From assembly GCF_014395975.1 (NCBI RefSeq), contig NZ_CP060714.1, positions 1,178,001-1,242,000 of the forward strand: 64,000 nucleotides of DNA, written 5' to 3'. The DNA comes from Diaphorobacter ruginosibacter. Lineage in GTDB: Bacteria > Pseudomonadota > Gammaproteobacteria > Burkholderiales > Burkholderiaceae_C. Below are positions 54,395 to 63,318 of this stretch, one piece after another; position 1 is the stretch's first letter; the number at the start of each line of letters is the position of its first letter. A program made the position numbers and the translations under genes. Under the pieces are notes generated by a model. It saw only the letters and a list, made by a program, of their open reading frames with translations. It was not told the DNA's origin and did no database searches.

Positions 54395-55885
54395 CTAGAC
54401 GGACCGGTTGCGTGCCAGCGGCGGGTTCTTGGCGAAGTAGCGGGTGATGCCGCGCATCAGGGCATCGGCCAGTTGGATCTGGTATGCGGTGGAGCGCAGC
54501 TTGGCTTCTTCGTCGGGATTGCTGATGAAGGCCGTCTCCACGAGCACGCTGGGGATGTCCGGGGCCTTGAGCACGGCAAACCCGGCCTGTTCCACGCGCG
54601 GCTTGTGCAGCTTCGCAAATCCCCCGATCTCGCCCAGGAGCACGCTGCCCAGCTTCAGGCTGTCGTTGATCTGCGCGGTGGTGCTCATGTCCAGCAGTGC
54701 GCGCTGAACGTGCCGGTCCTGGGAGGTGACGTTCATGCCGCCGATCAGGTCGGACTGGTTTTCCTTGTTGGCCAGCCAGCGTGCGGCCGAGCTGGAGGCG
54801 CCGCTCTGGCTGAGCGCGAACACGCTCGCGCCCTTGGCTGCCGGCGTGGTGAAGGCGTCGGCATGGATGCTCATGAACAGGTCGGCCTGCACGCGGCGGG
54901 CCTTTTCCACGCGCATGGCCAGCGGCACGAAGAAATCGGAGTCCCGTGTCAGAAAGGCACGCATGGGATTGCCGCCCACCGTGGTGGCGTTGATGCGATC
55001 ACGCAGCAGGTGGGCGATCTTGAGCACGATGTCCTTCTCGCGCGTGCCGCTCGGGCCGGTGGCGCCAGGGTCTTCGCCGCCGTGGCCCGGGTCGAGCGCC
55101 ACGATGATCAGGCGGTCGGTGGGGCGCGCAACCGAGGGCGCCCTGCGAGGAGCCGGGGCGGGCGAGGGCGCAGGCGGTGGGGCGGATGCAATCACCTCGG
55201 GTGACGGAGCCGGCGTGGCAGCGGGCGGCGGCACGGGAACGGGCAGCGGCAGCGGTGCAGGTGCCTGTGCGACGGCCACGGGGGGGCGGTCCTGCAGCGG
55301 TTTCTCGCTGCGCTGGGCGATCAGGTCACCGAGCGGATCATGCGCCGAAGGAGTTCCCGCAGGCGTGTCGATGGGGGCCGGGGCCTCGGCCACCGTGGCC
55401 TTCGGATCGTTCAGGCGTTCGGCGATCAGCGCTTCGAGCGGATCGCGCGCCTGGGCCGGGTACAGGTCGAACACCAGGCGGAATTGATACGCAGCCACCG
55501 GGGTCAGCGTGAAAACCTGGGGACGCGCCGCATGCTTGAGGTCCATGACCATGCGTACCACGCCAGGGGCATTCTGGCCCACGCGGATGCCGGCGATGTT
55601 GGGGTCGTCCGGGCGGATCTTGGCGACCAGTTCCTTGAGCTGTGGATTGAGGTCGATGCCCTCGATATCCACGGCCAGGCGCGGCGGTGTTTCGACGAAC
55701 GTGTGCCTGGTGACCAGGCGCTGGTCCGACTCGATGGTCACGCGCGAGTAGTCCTGCGAGGGCCATACGCGGACGGCGACGATGGATGCGCCGCGTGCGA
55801 TCTGCTGCGCACCGAGAAGGAGGACGAGCGTTCCTGCCTGGAGCAGGGAGCGGCGGGAGTGATGGACCGGGGCCTCATCTGTCAT
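54395..55885 (-). CDS. amiC: N-acetylmuramoyl-L-alanine amidase (AmiC type)
   Basis: The 496-residue periplasmic enzyme cleaves peptide side chains from murein at division. It starts with a twin-arginine-like signal (HHSRRSLLQAGTLVLLLGA), then an AMIN septal-targeting domain (about 40-145), a Pro/Ala-rich linker (about 175-255) and an amidase_3 domain (about 260-485) with zinc ligands in DPGHGGEDPG, SIHADA and the catalytic VETAFISNPDEE. Export by Tat matches E. coli AmiA/AmiC. An AAGGACC site precedes ATG 55885. It lies 58 bases downstream of tsaE on the same strand, a common tsaE-amiC pairing. Confidence 0.94.
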   Translation of the reverse strand: MTDEAPVHHSRRSLLQAGTLVLLLGAQQIARGASIVAVRVWPSQDYSRVTIESDQRLVTRHTFVETPPRLAVDIEGIDLNPQLKELVAKIRPDDPNIAGIRVGQNAPGVVRMVMDLKHAARPQVFTLTPVAAYQFRLVFDLYPAQARDPLEALIAERLNDPKATVAEAPAPIDTPAGTPSAHDPLGDLIAQRSEKPLQDRPPVAVAQAPAPLPLPVPVPPPAATPAPSPEVIASAPPPAPSPAPAPRRAPSVARPTDRLIIVALDPGHGGEDPGATGPSGTREKDIVLKIAHLLRDRINATTVGGNPMRAFLTRDSDFFVPLAMRVEKARRVQADLFMSIHADAFTTPAAKGASVFALSQSGASSSAARWLANKENQSDLIGGMNVTSQDRHVQRALLDMSTTAQINDSLKLGSVLLGEIGGFAKLHKPRVEQAGFAVLKAPDIPSVLVETAFISNPDEEAKLRSTAYQIQLADALMRGITRYFAKNPPLARNRSV

Positions 55886-55943
55886 GCGAGGTCCTTTGTC
55901 GGGCAAGCGGGCGCGTTCATGCCGAGTGTGATTCTCGACGGGT

Positions 55944-56501
55944 TCATGCGTTCAATCCTTGGAGCAATTCCTGCCCGTGGGCAGTGTCGGCGGCAAGCGT
56001 AACCTGCCTCAGCTCGTCACTTCGTGCTTCAATGTAAATAGCTATATCAGAAGGTGGGATAAGTGATCCCGCTTTTTCGGGCCATTCGGCCAGCTTCAGG
56101 CCCGGGGTGGCGAAGATGTCGCGAAAGCCTGCGTCCTCGTATTCGCGTGGATCGCTGAACCGATAGAAATCGAAATGCCAGATGTCGAGGCTGCCGGCCT
56201 GGTGCGGTTCGACCACTGCATACGTCGGACTCTTGATGCGGCCTGTTACGCCCAGGGCGCGCAGCAGGTGGCGAACCAGGGTGGTCTTGCCGGCCCCGAG
56301 GTCGCCGTGCAGCGTGAGGAAGGCATTGCGCAGGCCGGGCAGGGCGGCCAGCCGGGCCGCGAAGTGCGCGGTGTCTTCCTCGCTGTTCCAGGTGAATTGC
56401 AGGCGCGCGAGCGGTGCGGGCGCATCGTTCGCCAGGGCATTTCCCGCCGCCGGCGTGGCAGTTGTTTCTACAATTTGCGGGTGATGTGGTGCAGCAGTCA
56501 A
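55944..56501 (-). CDS. tsaE: tRNA threonylcarbamoyladenosine biosynthesis ATPase TsaE
   Basis: TsaE is the ATPase that recycles the TsaBD complex in making t6A at position 37 of ANN-decoding tRNAs. The P-loop GDLGAGKTT lies at about 66-74, followed by SPTYAVVEPH and the W-H-F-D-F-Y-R-F segment typical of the family, and AEWPEKAG. I infer TTG 56501 as start because GAGGA stands before it and no ATG gives the family N-terminus; this adds about 25 variable residues and makes the gene overlap the divergent queG by 18 bases. It precedes amiC. Confidence 0.85.
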   Translation of the reverse strand: MTAAPHHPQIVETTATPAAGNALANDAPAPLARLQFTWNSEEDTAHFAARLAALPGLRNAFLTLHGDLGAGKTTLVRHLLRALGVTGRIKSPTYAVVEPHQAGSLDIWHFDFYRFSDPREYEDAGFRDIFATPGLKLAEWPEKAGSLIPPSDIAIYIEARSDELRQVTLAADTAHGQELLQGLNA

Positions 56502-57551
56502 CTCGTTCCTCAAATTCAGCTCTGGGCTCGCGAACTGGGATTTTCCCAAATTGGCGTGGCCGGTGTCGATTTGTCCTCTTCCGAAGCGGGTTTGCTGCGC
56601 TGGCTCGAGAGCGGATTCCACGGCGGGATGCACTACATGCAGGCCCATGGCCTCAAGCGCGCACGGCCCGCGGAGCTGGTTCCGGGCACCGTGAGCGTGA
56701 TCACGGCACGCATGGACTATCTGCCGGACACGGTTCCCGAAGGCTGGCAGGCCGTCGAGTTCTCGCGACTGGCGCGCCCGCAGGAGGCCATCGTGTCGAT
56801 GTATGCGCGGGGGCGGGACTATCACAAGGTGCTTCGGTCGCGCCTGCAGAAGCTCTCGGAGCGGATCGGCGAGGCGGTCGGGCCGCTCGGCCACCGGGTG
56901 TTCACCGACTCCGCACCGGTGCTCGAGTGCGAGCTGGCCAGCCGCAGCGGACAGGGCTGGCGCGGCAAGCACACCCTGGTGCTCAACCGCGAGGCTGGAT
57001 CGATGTTCTTCCTGGGCGAGATCTATGTCGATCTGGCGCTTGAGCCGACCGCACCCACGACGGCCCATTGCGGGAGCTGTTCCGCCTGCATGAGCGCGTG
57101 CCCCACGCAGGCCATCGTGGCCGAGGGCGTGGTGGATGCCCGGCGCTGCATCTCTTATCTCACGATCGAGCATGCGGGCTCGATCCCGATCGAATTGCGT
57201 CCGTTGATGGCCAACCGCATCTACGGTTGCGACGACTGCCAGCTCGCATGCCCCTGGAACAAGTTCGCGCAGCGCAGCAGCCTGCCCGACTTCGACGTGC
57301 GGCCGGGGCTCGCGGGCAATACGCTGGTGCGGCTGTTCGCATGGGATGAAGCGCAATTCCTGCGGCACACGGAAGGCAGCCCCATCCGCCGCATCGGCCA
57401 TGAGCGCTGGCTGCGCAATATCGCGGTGGCCATGGGCAATGCTCTTGCGAAGGCGGACGATGCCGAAATCCGGAGTGCCTTGCTCGCGCGTGCCGGACAC
57501 GCCAGCGAGTGCGTGCGTGAGCATGTGCAGTGGGCGCTGGCGCAGGGCTGA
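56484..57551 (+). CDS. queG: epoxyqueuosine reductase
   Basis: The 355-residue cobalamin- and iron-sulfur-dependent enzyme makes the last step of queuosine synthesis on tRNA. It has the N-terminal GFSQIGVAGVDLSS region, ARGRDYHKVLRSRL, FTDSAPVLECELASRSG with the catalytic aspartate region, and two ferredoxin clusters (CGSCSACMSACPTQAI and CDDCQLACPWNK). I take ATG 56484; the longer frame upstream lies within tsaE on the other strand. Start regions of queG and tsaE overlap head to head. Confidence 0.93.
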   Translation: MWCSSQLVPQIQLWARELGFSQIGVAGVDLSSSEAGLLRWLESGFHGGMHYMQAHGLKRARPAELVPGTVSVITARMDYLPDTVPEGWQAVEFSRLARPQEAIVSMYARGRDYHKVLRSRLQKLSERIGEAVGPLGHRVFTDSAPVLECELASRSGQGWRGKHTLVLNREAGSMFFLGEIYVDLALEPTAPTTAHCGSCSACMSACPTQAIVAEGVVDARRCISYLTIEHAGSIPIELRPLMANRIYGCDDCQLACPWNKFAQRSSLPDFDVRPGLAGNTLVRLFAWDEAQFLRHTEGSPIRRIGHERWLRNIAVAMGNALAKADDAEIRSALLARAGHASECVREHVQWALAQG

Positions 57552-57552
57552 T

Positions 57553-57578
57553 CCAGCCCTCCAGCCCTCCAGCCCTCC
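57553..57578. repeat. 8-base tandem repeat CCAGCCCT x3
   Basis: Three perfect copies of CCAGCCCT plus two more bases fill most of the 33-base gap between the stops of queG and the AEC transporter. It could be a small slippage repeat; it is non-coding. Confidence 0.9.
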
Positions 57579-57584
57579 GATCGT

Positions 57585-58502
57585 CTATCCCACGAGGCTC
57601 AGCGCAAACGGCAGGCTCAGCACCCCCAGCATCGTTGACAGCGTCACCAGGCCCGCCACGTAGGGCCCGTTCAACCCCATGCGCGCGGCCAGCACGAAGG
57701 CGGAAGGCGCCGTGGGCGAGGCGGACAGCAGGATCAGCACGAGGGTCTGGGGCGGGTCCAGCCGGAACAGCCTGGCCAGAAGCCATGCCAGCAGGGGCTG
57801 GATGGCGTGGCGGATCGCGAGCAGCGACAGGCTCAGGCCCCTGTTGCGCCGCAGTTCTCCGAGCTGCAGACCCGCGCCCGCGGCCATCAGGCCGAGCGCC
57901 AGCGATGCCGCGCTGATGCGCGTGAAAACGGGCTCGATCCATGCAGGAATGGAAAGGCCCGCGAAGTTGCAGACCAGGCCCGCAATGGTGGCGATGATGA
58001 GCGGGTTGCGCACCAGCTCACCCAGAAAGCCACGGCCGGAGCCACGGGTCATCGGCCACACGGCGGCGATGTTGAACAGCGGCACGCAGATGCCGATCAT
58101 CATCGCCATCATCAACAGGCCCTGGGCGCCCAGCAGGCGGTCGGAGAGCGCCAGCATGATGTAGGAGTTGAAGCGAAAGCCCACCTGCGCCGCAGCGGCA
58201 TGATCGCGCCGGTCGATGCGCTTGCCGAGCAACGGCACCCAGGGCAGGCAGTACGACATCGCAACGGCCAGCGCGCCCAGGGCGATGGCGGCGCCAACCA
58301 GGCCCGATGCGGCGTCGAGCTGGATGGGGCTCTTGAGGATCGACTGGAACAGCAGCGTCGGAAACAGCAGGTAGTAGACCAGCATCTCCACCGATTGCCA
58401 GACCGGGCGGTTCAGCAAGGTGTGGCGGCAGATCAGGAAACCCAGCAGGATCAGCGAAAAATCCGGCAGCAGCAGTTGAGCGTAGTTCACGGGGCGCAGC
58501 AT
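57585..58502 (-). CDS. AEC-family permease (auxin efflux carrier / malonate-type transporter)
   Basis: The 305-residue membrane protein has about ten hydrophobic segments arranged as two inverted halves and the family signatures (LLFPTLLFQSI near 46-56, RFNSYIMLAL, NPLIIATIAGL, LSASPTAPSAFVLAARMG). Members carry organic acids or amino acids. It is divergent from the Bug-type binding protein at 58678 with a palindrome between; whether they share a substrate is unknown. Confidence 0.88.
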   Translation of the reverse strand: MLRPVNYAQLLLPDFSLILLGFLICRHTLLNRPVWQSVEMLVYYLLFPTLLFQSILKSPIQLDAASGLVGAAIALGALAVAMSYCLPWVPLLGKRIDRRDHAAAAQVGFRFNSYIMLALSDRLLGAQGLLMMAMMIGICVPLFNIAAVWPMTRGSGRGFLGELVRNPLIIATIAGLVCNFAGLSIPAWIEPVFTRISAASLALGLMAAGAGLQLGELRRNRGLSLSLLAIRHAIQPLLAWLLARLFRLDPPQTLVLILLSASPTAPSAFVLAARMGLNGPYVAGLVTLSTMLGVLSLPFALSLVG

Positions 58503-58569
58503 AGCGGGACTCGGTTGCCATGGTGCGGAATCCGGTGATGCGCGGAGCCTGGAACACGCTCAGTCGCGG

Positions 58570-58588
58570 CATCGGGGAAATCCCGATG
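58570..58588. promoter_or_regulatory. palindrome in the AEC/tctC divergent region
   Basis: CATCGGG-GAAAT-CCCGATG is a perfect inverted repeat (7-base arms, 5-base spacer) 68 bases upstream of the AEC permease start and 90 bases upstream of the Bug-protein start. Its size and divergent position suggest an operator; no regulator gene adjoins it. Confidence 0.45.
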
Positions 58589-58677
58589 AATATGGGCCAA
58601 AAAGCAAACCCGGTGGAGGGTTCATCCGTTTAGCATCGAAATCCAATTCTTTGAACCGACTGCGAGGAGCTTCTCAT

Positions 58678-59640
58678 ATGCAACGCCGACACTTGATGGC
58701 CTTGGCTCTCACAATGGCCGCTGGCACATCATTTGCAGATGGATATCCCACCAAACCGATCCGTCTGGTGGTTCCATTTGCGCCTGGTGGCACGACCGAC
58801 ATCATCGCGCGTGTGATATCCGATCCGCTGGGCAAGACCCTGGGCCAACCGGTCATCGTGGACAACAAGGGCGGGGGCGGCGGCCTGATCGGTGCGACGG
58901 AAACGGCGCGCTCGGCACCCGACGGCTATTCGCTGGGCGTGGCGACCGTGTCGACGACGGCCGCGAATCCTGCGATCAACACCAAGACGCCGTACAACCC
59001 GATCACCGATTTCACGCCGATCATCAACATCGCCGCGACGCCCAACATCATCGCGGTGAATCCCAGCTTCCCGGCCAAGGACTATGCCGGCTTCATCGCC
59101 GAGCTCAAGAAGAACCCCGGCAAGTATTCGTACGGGTCTTCGGGCACGGGCGGCATCGGCCACATGCTGATGGAGTTGTACAAGAGCCTGACCGGCACCT
59201 TCGTGACGCACATTCCCTACCGTGGTGCGGGCCCTGCGCTCAATGACGTGGTGGCCGGCCAGGTGCCGATCATCTTCGACAACCTGCCGTCCGCGCTGCC
59301 CTTCGTGAAGGCCGGCAAGCTGGTGCCGATCGTGGTGTCCGCACCAACGCGCCTGAAGGAACTGCCCAATGTGCCAACCTTCAAGGAAGTGGGGCTCGAG
59401 CCCGTCAACCGCCTGGCCTACTACGGCATCCTGGGCCCCAAGGGTATGCCCAAGGACATGGTCGACAAGCTGAACGAGGCTACGCGCAAGTCGCTGGAAG
59501 ATCCGGCCGTGCGCAAGCGCATCGAAGATACCGGCTCGATCATCGTTGCCAATACACCCGAGCAGTTTGCGCAGCAGATCAAGGCCGAGTTCGAGGTCTA
59601 CAAGGAGGTCGTGAAGAAGCAGAAGCTGACGCTCGACTGA
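58678..59640 (+). CDS. Bug-family (TctC) periplasmic solute-binding protein
   Basis: The 320-residue protein has a signal peptide (MQRRHLMALALTMAAGTSFA, cleavage near 20) and the Bug-family fold: YPTKPIRLVVPFAPGGTTDIIAR, VDNKGGGGGLIGA, YGSSGTGGIGH and PYRGAGPALNDVVAGQV. Bug proteins bind carboxylates such as citrate or aromatic acids for TctAB transporters or for sensing. No tctAB genes are present, so this is an orphan copy, as is frequent in Burkholderiales. GAGGAG precedes ATG 58678, and a terminator follows. Confidence 0.93.
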   Translation: MQRRHLMALALTMAAGTSFADGYPTKPIRLVVPFAPGGTTDIIARVISDPLGKTLGQPVIVDNKGGGGGLIGATETARSAPDGYSLGVATVSTTAANPAINTKTPYNPITDFTPIINIAATPNIIAVNPSFPAKDYAGFIAELKKNPGKYSYGSSGTGGIGHMLMELYKSLTGTFVTHIPYRGAGPALNDVVAGQVPIIFDNLPSALPFVKAGKLVPIVVSAPTRLKELPNVPTFKEVGLEPVNRLAYYGILGPKGMPKDMVDKLNEATRKSLEDPAVRKRIEDTGSIIVANTPEQFAQQIKAEFEVYKEVVKKQKLTLD

Positions 59641-59681
59641 GCCGGCAGACGGATACTATCGAGATCCTCTGATAGAAACGG

Positions 59682-59709
59682 AAACGCCACTCCCTGGGGT
59701 GGCGTTTTT
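59682..59709 (+). terminator. intrinsic terminator after tctC
   Basis: Stem AAACGCCAC (59682-59690) / GTGGCGTTT (59699-59707) with loop TCCCTGGG is followed by TT, 42 bases after the stop of the Bug-protein gene and 19 bases before xerD. Confidence 0.9.
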
Positions 59710-59727
59710 ACGTGCTATGTTCGCTCG

Positions 59728-60624
59728 ATGTCAGAAAGCCAGAACGCCATAGACCAGTTCATAGACGCCCTCTGGCTCGAGGACGGGCTGTCCCGCAATA
59801 CGCTGGCGGCATACCGGCGCGACCTGGAGCTGTATGCGGCATGGCTTGCCGGTCAGGATGCGCCCGTCTCGCTCGACCGGACGAGCGAGGAGCATCTGAA
59901 CGGCTATTTCGCCGCACGCCATGACGAGACGCGGGCCACGTCGGCCAACCGGCGGCTTACGGTCTTTCGCCGCTACTTTCACTGGGCGCTGCGCGAGGGC
60001 CGCATCACAGTGGACCCAACGGTGCGGCTGCAGGCGGCCCGGCAACCGCTGCGCGTGCCCAAGACCCTGTCGCAGCAGCAGGTCGAGGCGCTGCTCGGTG
60101 CGCCCGACGTGGACAGCATGCTCGGCCTGCGCGACCGCACCATGCTGGAGCTGATGTACGCAAGCGGCCTGCGCGTGAGCGAGCTCGTCACGCTCAAGAC
60201 CTTCCACCTGGGGCTGAACGAGGGCGTGCTGCGCATCACCGGCAAGGGCGGAAAGGAACGCCTCGTGCCCTTCGGGCAAGAGGCCGCGCGCTGGATCGAG
60301 CGTTATCTCGCGGACAGCCGCGGTGCCATCCTGGGAGGGCAGCAGACCGACGACCTGTTCGTCACCCAGCGCGGCGCGGCCATGACGCGCGTGATGTTCT
60401 GGGTGATCGTGAAGAAGCACGCGCAACTCGCGGGCATCACGTCGCCGCTTTCACCGCACACACTGCGCCACGCCTTCGCCACCCATCTGCTGAACCACGG
60501 GGCCGACCTGCGCGTGGTGCAGCTGCTGCTGGGGCACGCGGACATTTCCACGACCACCATCTACACCCATGTGGCGCGCGAGCGACTCAAGCAGCTGCAT
60601 GCCGACCACCACCCGCGCGGCTGA
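59728..60624 (+). CDS. xerD: tyrosine recombinase XerD
   Basis: The 298-residue recombinase resolves chromosome dimers at dif with XerC. The SAM-like core-binding domain covers about 1-95 and the catalytic domain about 110-290, with all catalytic residues: Arg149 (GLRVSEL), Lys173 (TGKGGKER), His244 and Arg247 (HTLRHAFATHLL), His270 (LGHADISTTTIYTH) and nucleophile Tyr279. Length and residues are those of housekeeping Xer proteins rather than phage integrases. No dif-like site was recognised nearby. Confidence 0.93.
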   Translation: MSESQNAIDQFIDALWLEDGLSRNTLAAYRRDLELYAAWLAGQDAPVSLDRTSEEHLNGYFAARHDETRATSANRRLTVFRRYFHWALREGRITVDPTVRLQAARQPLRVPKTLSQQQVEALLGAPDVDSMLGLRDRTMLELMYASGLRVSELVTLKTFHLGLNEGVLRITGKGGKERLVPFGQEAARWIERYLADSRGAILGGQQTDDLFVTQRGAAMTRVMFWVIVKKHAQLAGITSPLSPHTLRHAFATHLLNHGADLRVVQLLLGHADISTTTIYTHVARERLKQLHADHHPRG

Positions 60625-60644
60625 CGGTGGCTGGTGCATGAGGG

Positions 60645-61685
60645 TCAGGGCTTCTTGGCGAAGTAGTAGCTGAGCAGCGCGTTCGCGCTTTCCACGCCTG
60701 CCTTGCCGGACCAATCACGGGCGAAGCGCTCGCCCAACTGGTCGAGCTTGTGGCGCAGCTCGTAGGTGGGGCCGGAGATCTTCGTGCCGCGTTCTGCAAG
60801 CACCTTCTGGGCCGCATTGTCGGCATCCTTGGCCAGTTGCCAGCCGCGCACCTCGGCCTGTCTGGCGGCATTGTCGAGCGCGGTGCGAGCCGCCTCCGGC
60901 AGCTTGCCAAAGACCTGCTCGCTCATGCAGATGATGTTCTTGGGAATCCAGGCACGCATGTCGATGAAGACACCCATGGCATTCCAGGACTGGCTGTCCA
61001 CGCCCGTGGTACTGGACGTCACCATCACGTCGATCTGGCCTGCCTGGATGGCCTTGGCCAGGTTGTTCGCGGGAATGTCGACGGGCGTTGCTCCGGCCAC
61101 CTCGGCGATGTATTTGGTCGCATCGTTGTTGACGCGGAATTTCTGGCCCTTCACGTCATCGAGCTTGCCGATGGCATTGCGGGCAAAGAGCCCCTGGCCG
61201 GGCCAGGGCGCGGCGTAGAGCACGCGGATGCCCTGTTTCTTGAGCAGCGCCTCGGTGGGCGCGCGGGTGTGCTCCCACAGGCGCCGCGCGTCATCGAAAC
61301 TGTGAACAATGAATGGCAGTGAATCGATGGCAAACAGCGGGTACTGCTTGCTGAAGTTGGACATGAAGATCTCGCCGATCGCCAGCTCGCCCTTGCTCAG
61401 GGCGGGCAGCACCTCGTTCATCGGCATCAGCTTGGAGTTGCTGACCACCTCGAGCTGCAGGGCACCCTGGCTCGACTGGTTTGCCTCGCGCGCGAACTGC
61501 TGCAGGTTCTGGGTGTGAAAGAGCGCATCGGTGTAGGCTCCGGCAATCTTGAGCTGAACCGGAGCGGCCAGAGCCTGGTGAGGCCACGAGGCAGTCAGGC
61601 CCGCGCCGGCAAGGGCGCCCAACTGAAGGAGGGCATCGCGGCGCGATGGATGGGCAGGCGTTGCGTAGGTATTGCGGTCGGCCAT
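60645..61685 (-). CDS. TRAP transporter DctP-type solute-binding protein
   Basis: The 346-residue protein has a twin-arginine-like signal (SRRDALLQLGALAGAGLTASW, about 14-35) and a DctP domain with LPMNEVLPALSKGELAIGEI, KGQKFRVNN and AGQIDVMVTSSTTGVDSQSW. DctP proteins deliver organic acids to DctQM membrane partners, which are not encoded here, so it is an orphan or works with a distant pair. I take ATG 61685; upstream residues are unlike the family. It converges on xerD with 20 bases between. Confidence 0.9.
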   Translation of the reverse strand: MADRNTYATPAHPSRRDALLQLGALAGAGLTASWPHQALAAPVQLKIAGAYTDALFHTQNLQQFAREANQSSQGALQLEVVSNSKLMPMNEVLPALSKGELAIGEIFMSNFSKQYPLFAIDSLPFIVHSFDDARRLWEHTRAPTEALLKKQGIRVLYAAPWPGQGLFARNAIGKLDDVKGQKFRVNNDATKYIAEVAGATPVDIPANNLAKAIQAGQIDVMVTSSTTGVDSQSWNAMGVFIDMRAWIPKNIICMSEQVFGKLPEAARTALDNAARQAEVRGWQLAKDADNAAQKVLAERGTKISGPTYELRHKLDQLGERFARDWSGKAGVESANALLSYYFAKKP

Positions 61686-62061
61686 GAGCGGTAGTCCCGA
61701 AGTTGCTGGTTGCGCGCGACCGACCGCAAGCACCACACTTGGCGGCGCGTTCACGCGACATGTTTTATGGGTTTTCAGCTTGCAAACTCTTCGAGCCCGA
61801 ACGCACGACGCCTCGCGTTCCGATACCGGCTTTTCAGGCCGGTGGAATGGTTGAAAACGCACTGTCAAAAAGGTGCAGGATGTCCAAATTTGCAACTTTT
61901 GTCAGTTTATTTCAGCAGATTCCACGGAATTATTTTTTTGTTTGCATGTTGTTTGATCCGCATGAGGGCTTGACCTCCGGATCATGTGTTTAGAAATGAT
62001 GACAAGTCTTGGCGGCAATCACGTTCGGCGATGAGCGCGCACCGATAGCGTGCAGGCGCTT
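61686..62061. other. AT-richer intergenic region upstream of dctP-type gene
   Basis: This 376-base stretch between the DctP-type gene start and the stop of the EAL-HDOD gene holds no convincing gene; both flanking genes are on the minus strand. It is AT-richer than its surroundings around 61885-61960 and contains an 8-base palindrome CAAATTTG (61885-61892). It must hold the dctP-type promoter, but I see no clear pair of promoter boxes. Confidence 0.5.
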
Positions 62062-63318
62062 TCAGGTGGGGCTGGCCCAGTCCTGCGCCAGCCTGTGGGC
62101 CTCACTCAACTGCTGCCAGGAAAGGCCCAGCGCTGCGGCAGACTGCAGCTGCTCCGCCTCTTCCCCGGCCTCGCAGGCCTGGGCGAGCGCCAGCAACGCA
62201 CCGAGGTAGCCCGTTTGCTGCAGCGCCGCGTCGCGCACTCCCTGTGGCATGTGCAGCAGGTCGATGATGGAGGCCAGCGGGATGTCCAGCAGATGGTCCA
62301 GCTGCGTGATCATCCCCACAAGAAATGCCTGATCGCTGACGGACTGCGGTAGCTGCTGGGCCTTGGCCAGCAGTTCCATGAAGCGGCCCTGCTCGACAGC
62401 GTGCCGGGAGGCGGCCTGTGGCTCCTCGGACGTGACGCGGAAATTCTGCAGCAGGCTGACCCAGCAAGTGAGCCGTTTGTGGCCCAACAGGCGGATTGCA
62501 TGCTCGATGGATTGGGGCCCACCCGCGGGCAGCAGGCCCGACGTGAAGGCCAGGCGCAGCAGGTTGAAACCCATGGCGGCATCCCGCTTGACCAGCGACT
62601 CTATCTCCTGGGTGTCTGCCTGCTGTCGCAGCAGTCCCTGCAGCCTTGTCACGCTCTCCGTGCTGGGAAACACGAGCCGCGCTTCCATCAGCTGCGGGCG
62701 GGAAAGCCAGTAGCCCTGGAACATCCGCACGCCCAGTTCGCTGAGCAGTTCGAGCTGGTGCGCGGTTTCGATCTTCTCTGCGATCAGCTTCGCGCCGCTT
62801 TCGCGCAGCGCATATTTCGCCAACACCATGGTCTGCTCGATGCGCAGGCTCGACACGTCGAGCTTGATGAAGTCGGCCAGCGGCAGCCAGGCAGCATAGG
62901 CCGACTCGAGCACCGAATGGTTGAATGCGAGGCGAAACCCGCGCTCATGCAGCGACTGGAGAATCGGCAGGCGCGTCCGCACTTCCTCGGTGGCCGTATG
63001 GCCCAGCGGTGGAATCTCGAGGACCACCTTGGCGGGGTCGAGCAGCATCAGGTGCCCTTGGGCCAGGCTCTCATGCGTGCAGTTCACGAAGATCAGCGTC
63101 TCGCCCATCAGCTCCTGCAGGCCGGCGTGGGAGAGGGCGGTAAGCGCCAGCATCATGTCGCTGGCCGCCGTATGCGCGGCGTGATTTCGGGAGCGGTTGA
63201 ACAGTTCGTGCCCGATGACACGTCCTTCCGCATCCACGATGGCTTGTCGGGCAATCAAGGCTCCAACGGATGGATTGCCTTGAGGCGCAATGGACGGAGA
63301 CATCGGGACTGTGTACAT
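62062..63318 (-). CDS. EAL-HDOD (YuxH-like) signalling protein with degenerate EAL domain
   Basis: The protein of about 418 residues has an N-terminal EAL-type fold (about 15-200: ARQAIVDAEGRVIGHELFNRS, FVNCTHESL, VVLEIPP, IKLDVSSLR, AEKIETAHQLELLSELGVRMFQGYWLSRP) and a C-terminal HDOD domain (about 215-400). The EAL triplet reads ELF and the catalytic DDFG loop reads FNHSV, so c-di-GMP hydrolysis is very unlikely; it may bind the dinucleotide or act by protein contacts. ATG 63318 or 63303 is the start; neither has a clear ribosome binding site. Confidence 0.85.
   Translation of the reverse strand: MYTVPMSPSIAPQGNPSVGALIARQAIVDAEGRVIGHELFNRSRNHAAHTAASDMMLALTALSHAGLQELMGETLIFVNCTHESLAQGHLMLLDPAKVVLEIPPLGHTATEEVRTRLPILQSLHERGFRLAFNHSVLESAYAAWLPLADFIKLDVSSLRIEQTMVLAKYALRESGAKLIAEKIETAHQLELLSELGVRMFQGYWLSRPQLMEARLVFPSTESVTRLQGLLRQQADTQEIESLVKRDAAMGFNLLRLAFTSGLLPAGGPQSIEHAIRLLGHKRLTCWVSLLQNFRVTSEEPQAASRHAVEQGRFMELLAKAQQLPQSVSDQAFLVGMITQLDHLLDIPLASIIDLLHMPQGVRDAALQQTGYLGALLALAQACEAGEEAEQLQSAAALGLSWQQLSEAHRLAQDWASPT

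Noticed and set aside
59728..60624. Tyrosine recombinase as a sign of an integrated element
   Set aside because: Size, motifs and context match housekeeping XerD; there are no phage or plasmid genes and no flanking direct repeats at the tRNAs.
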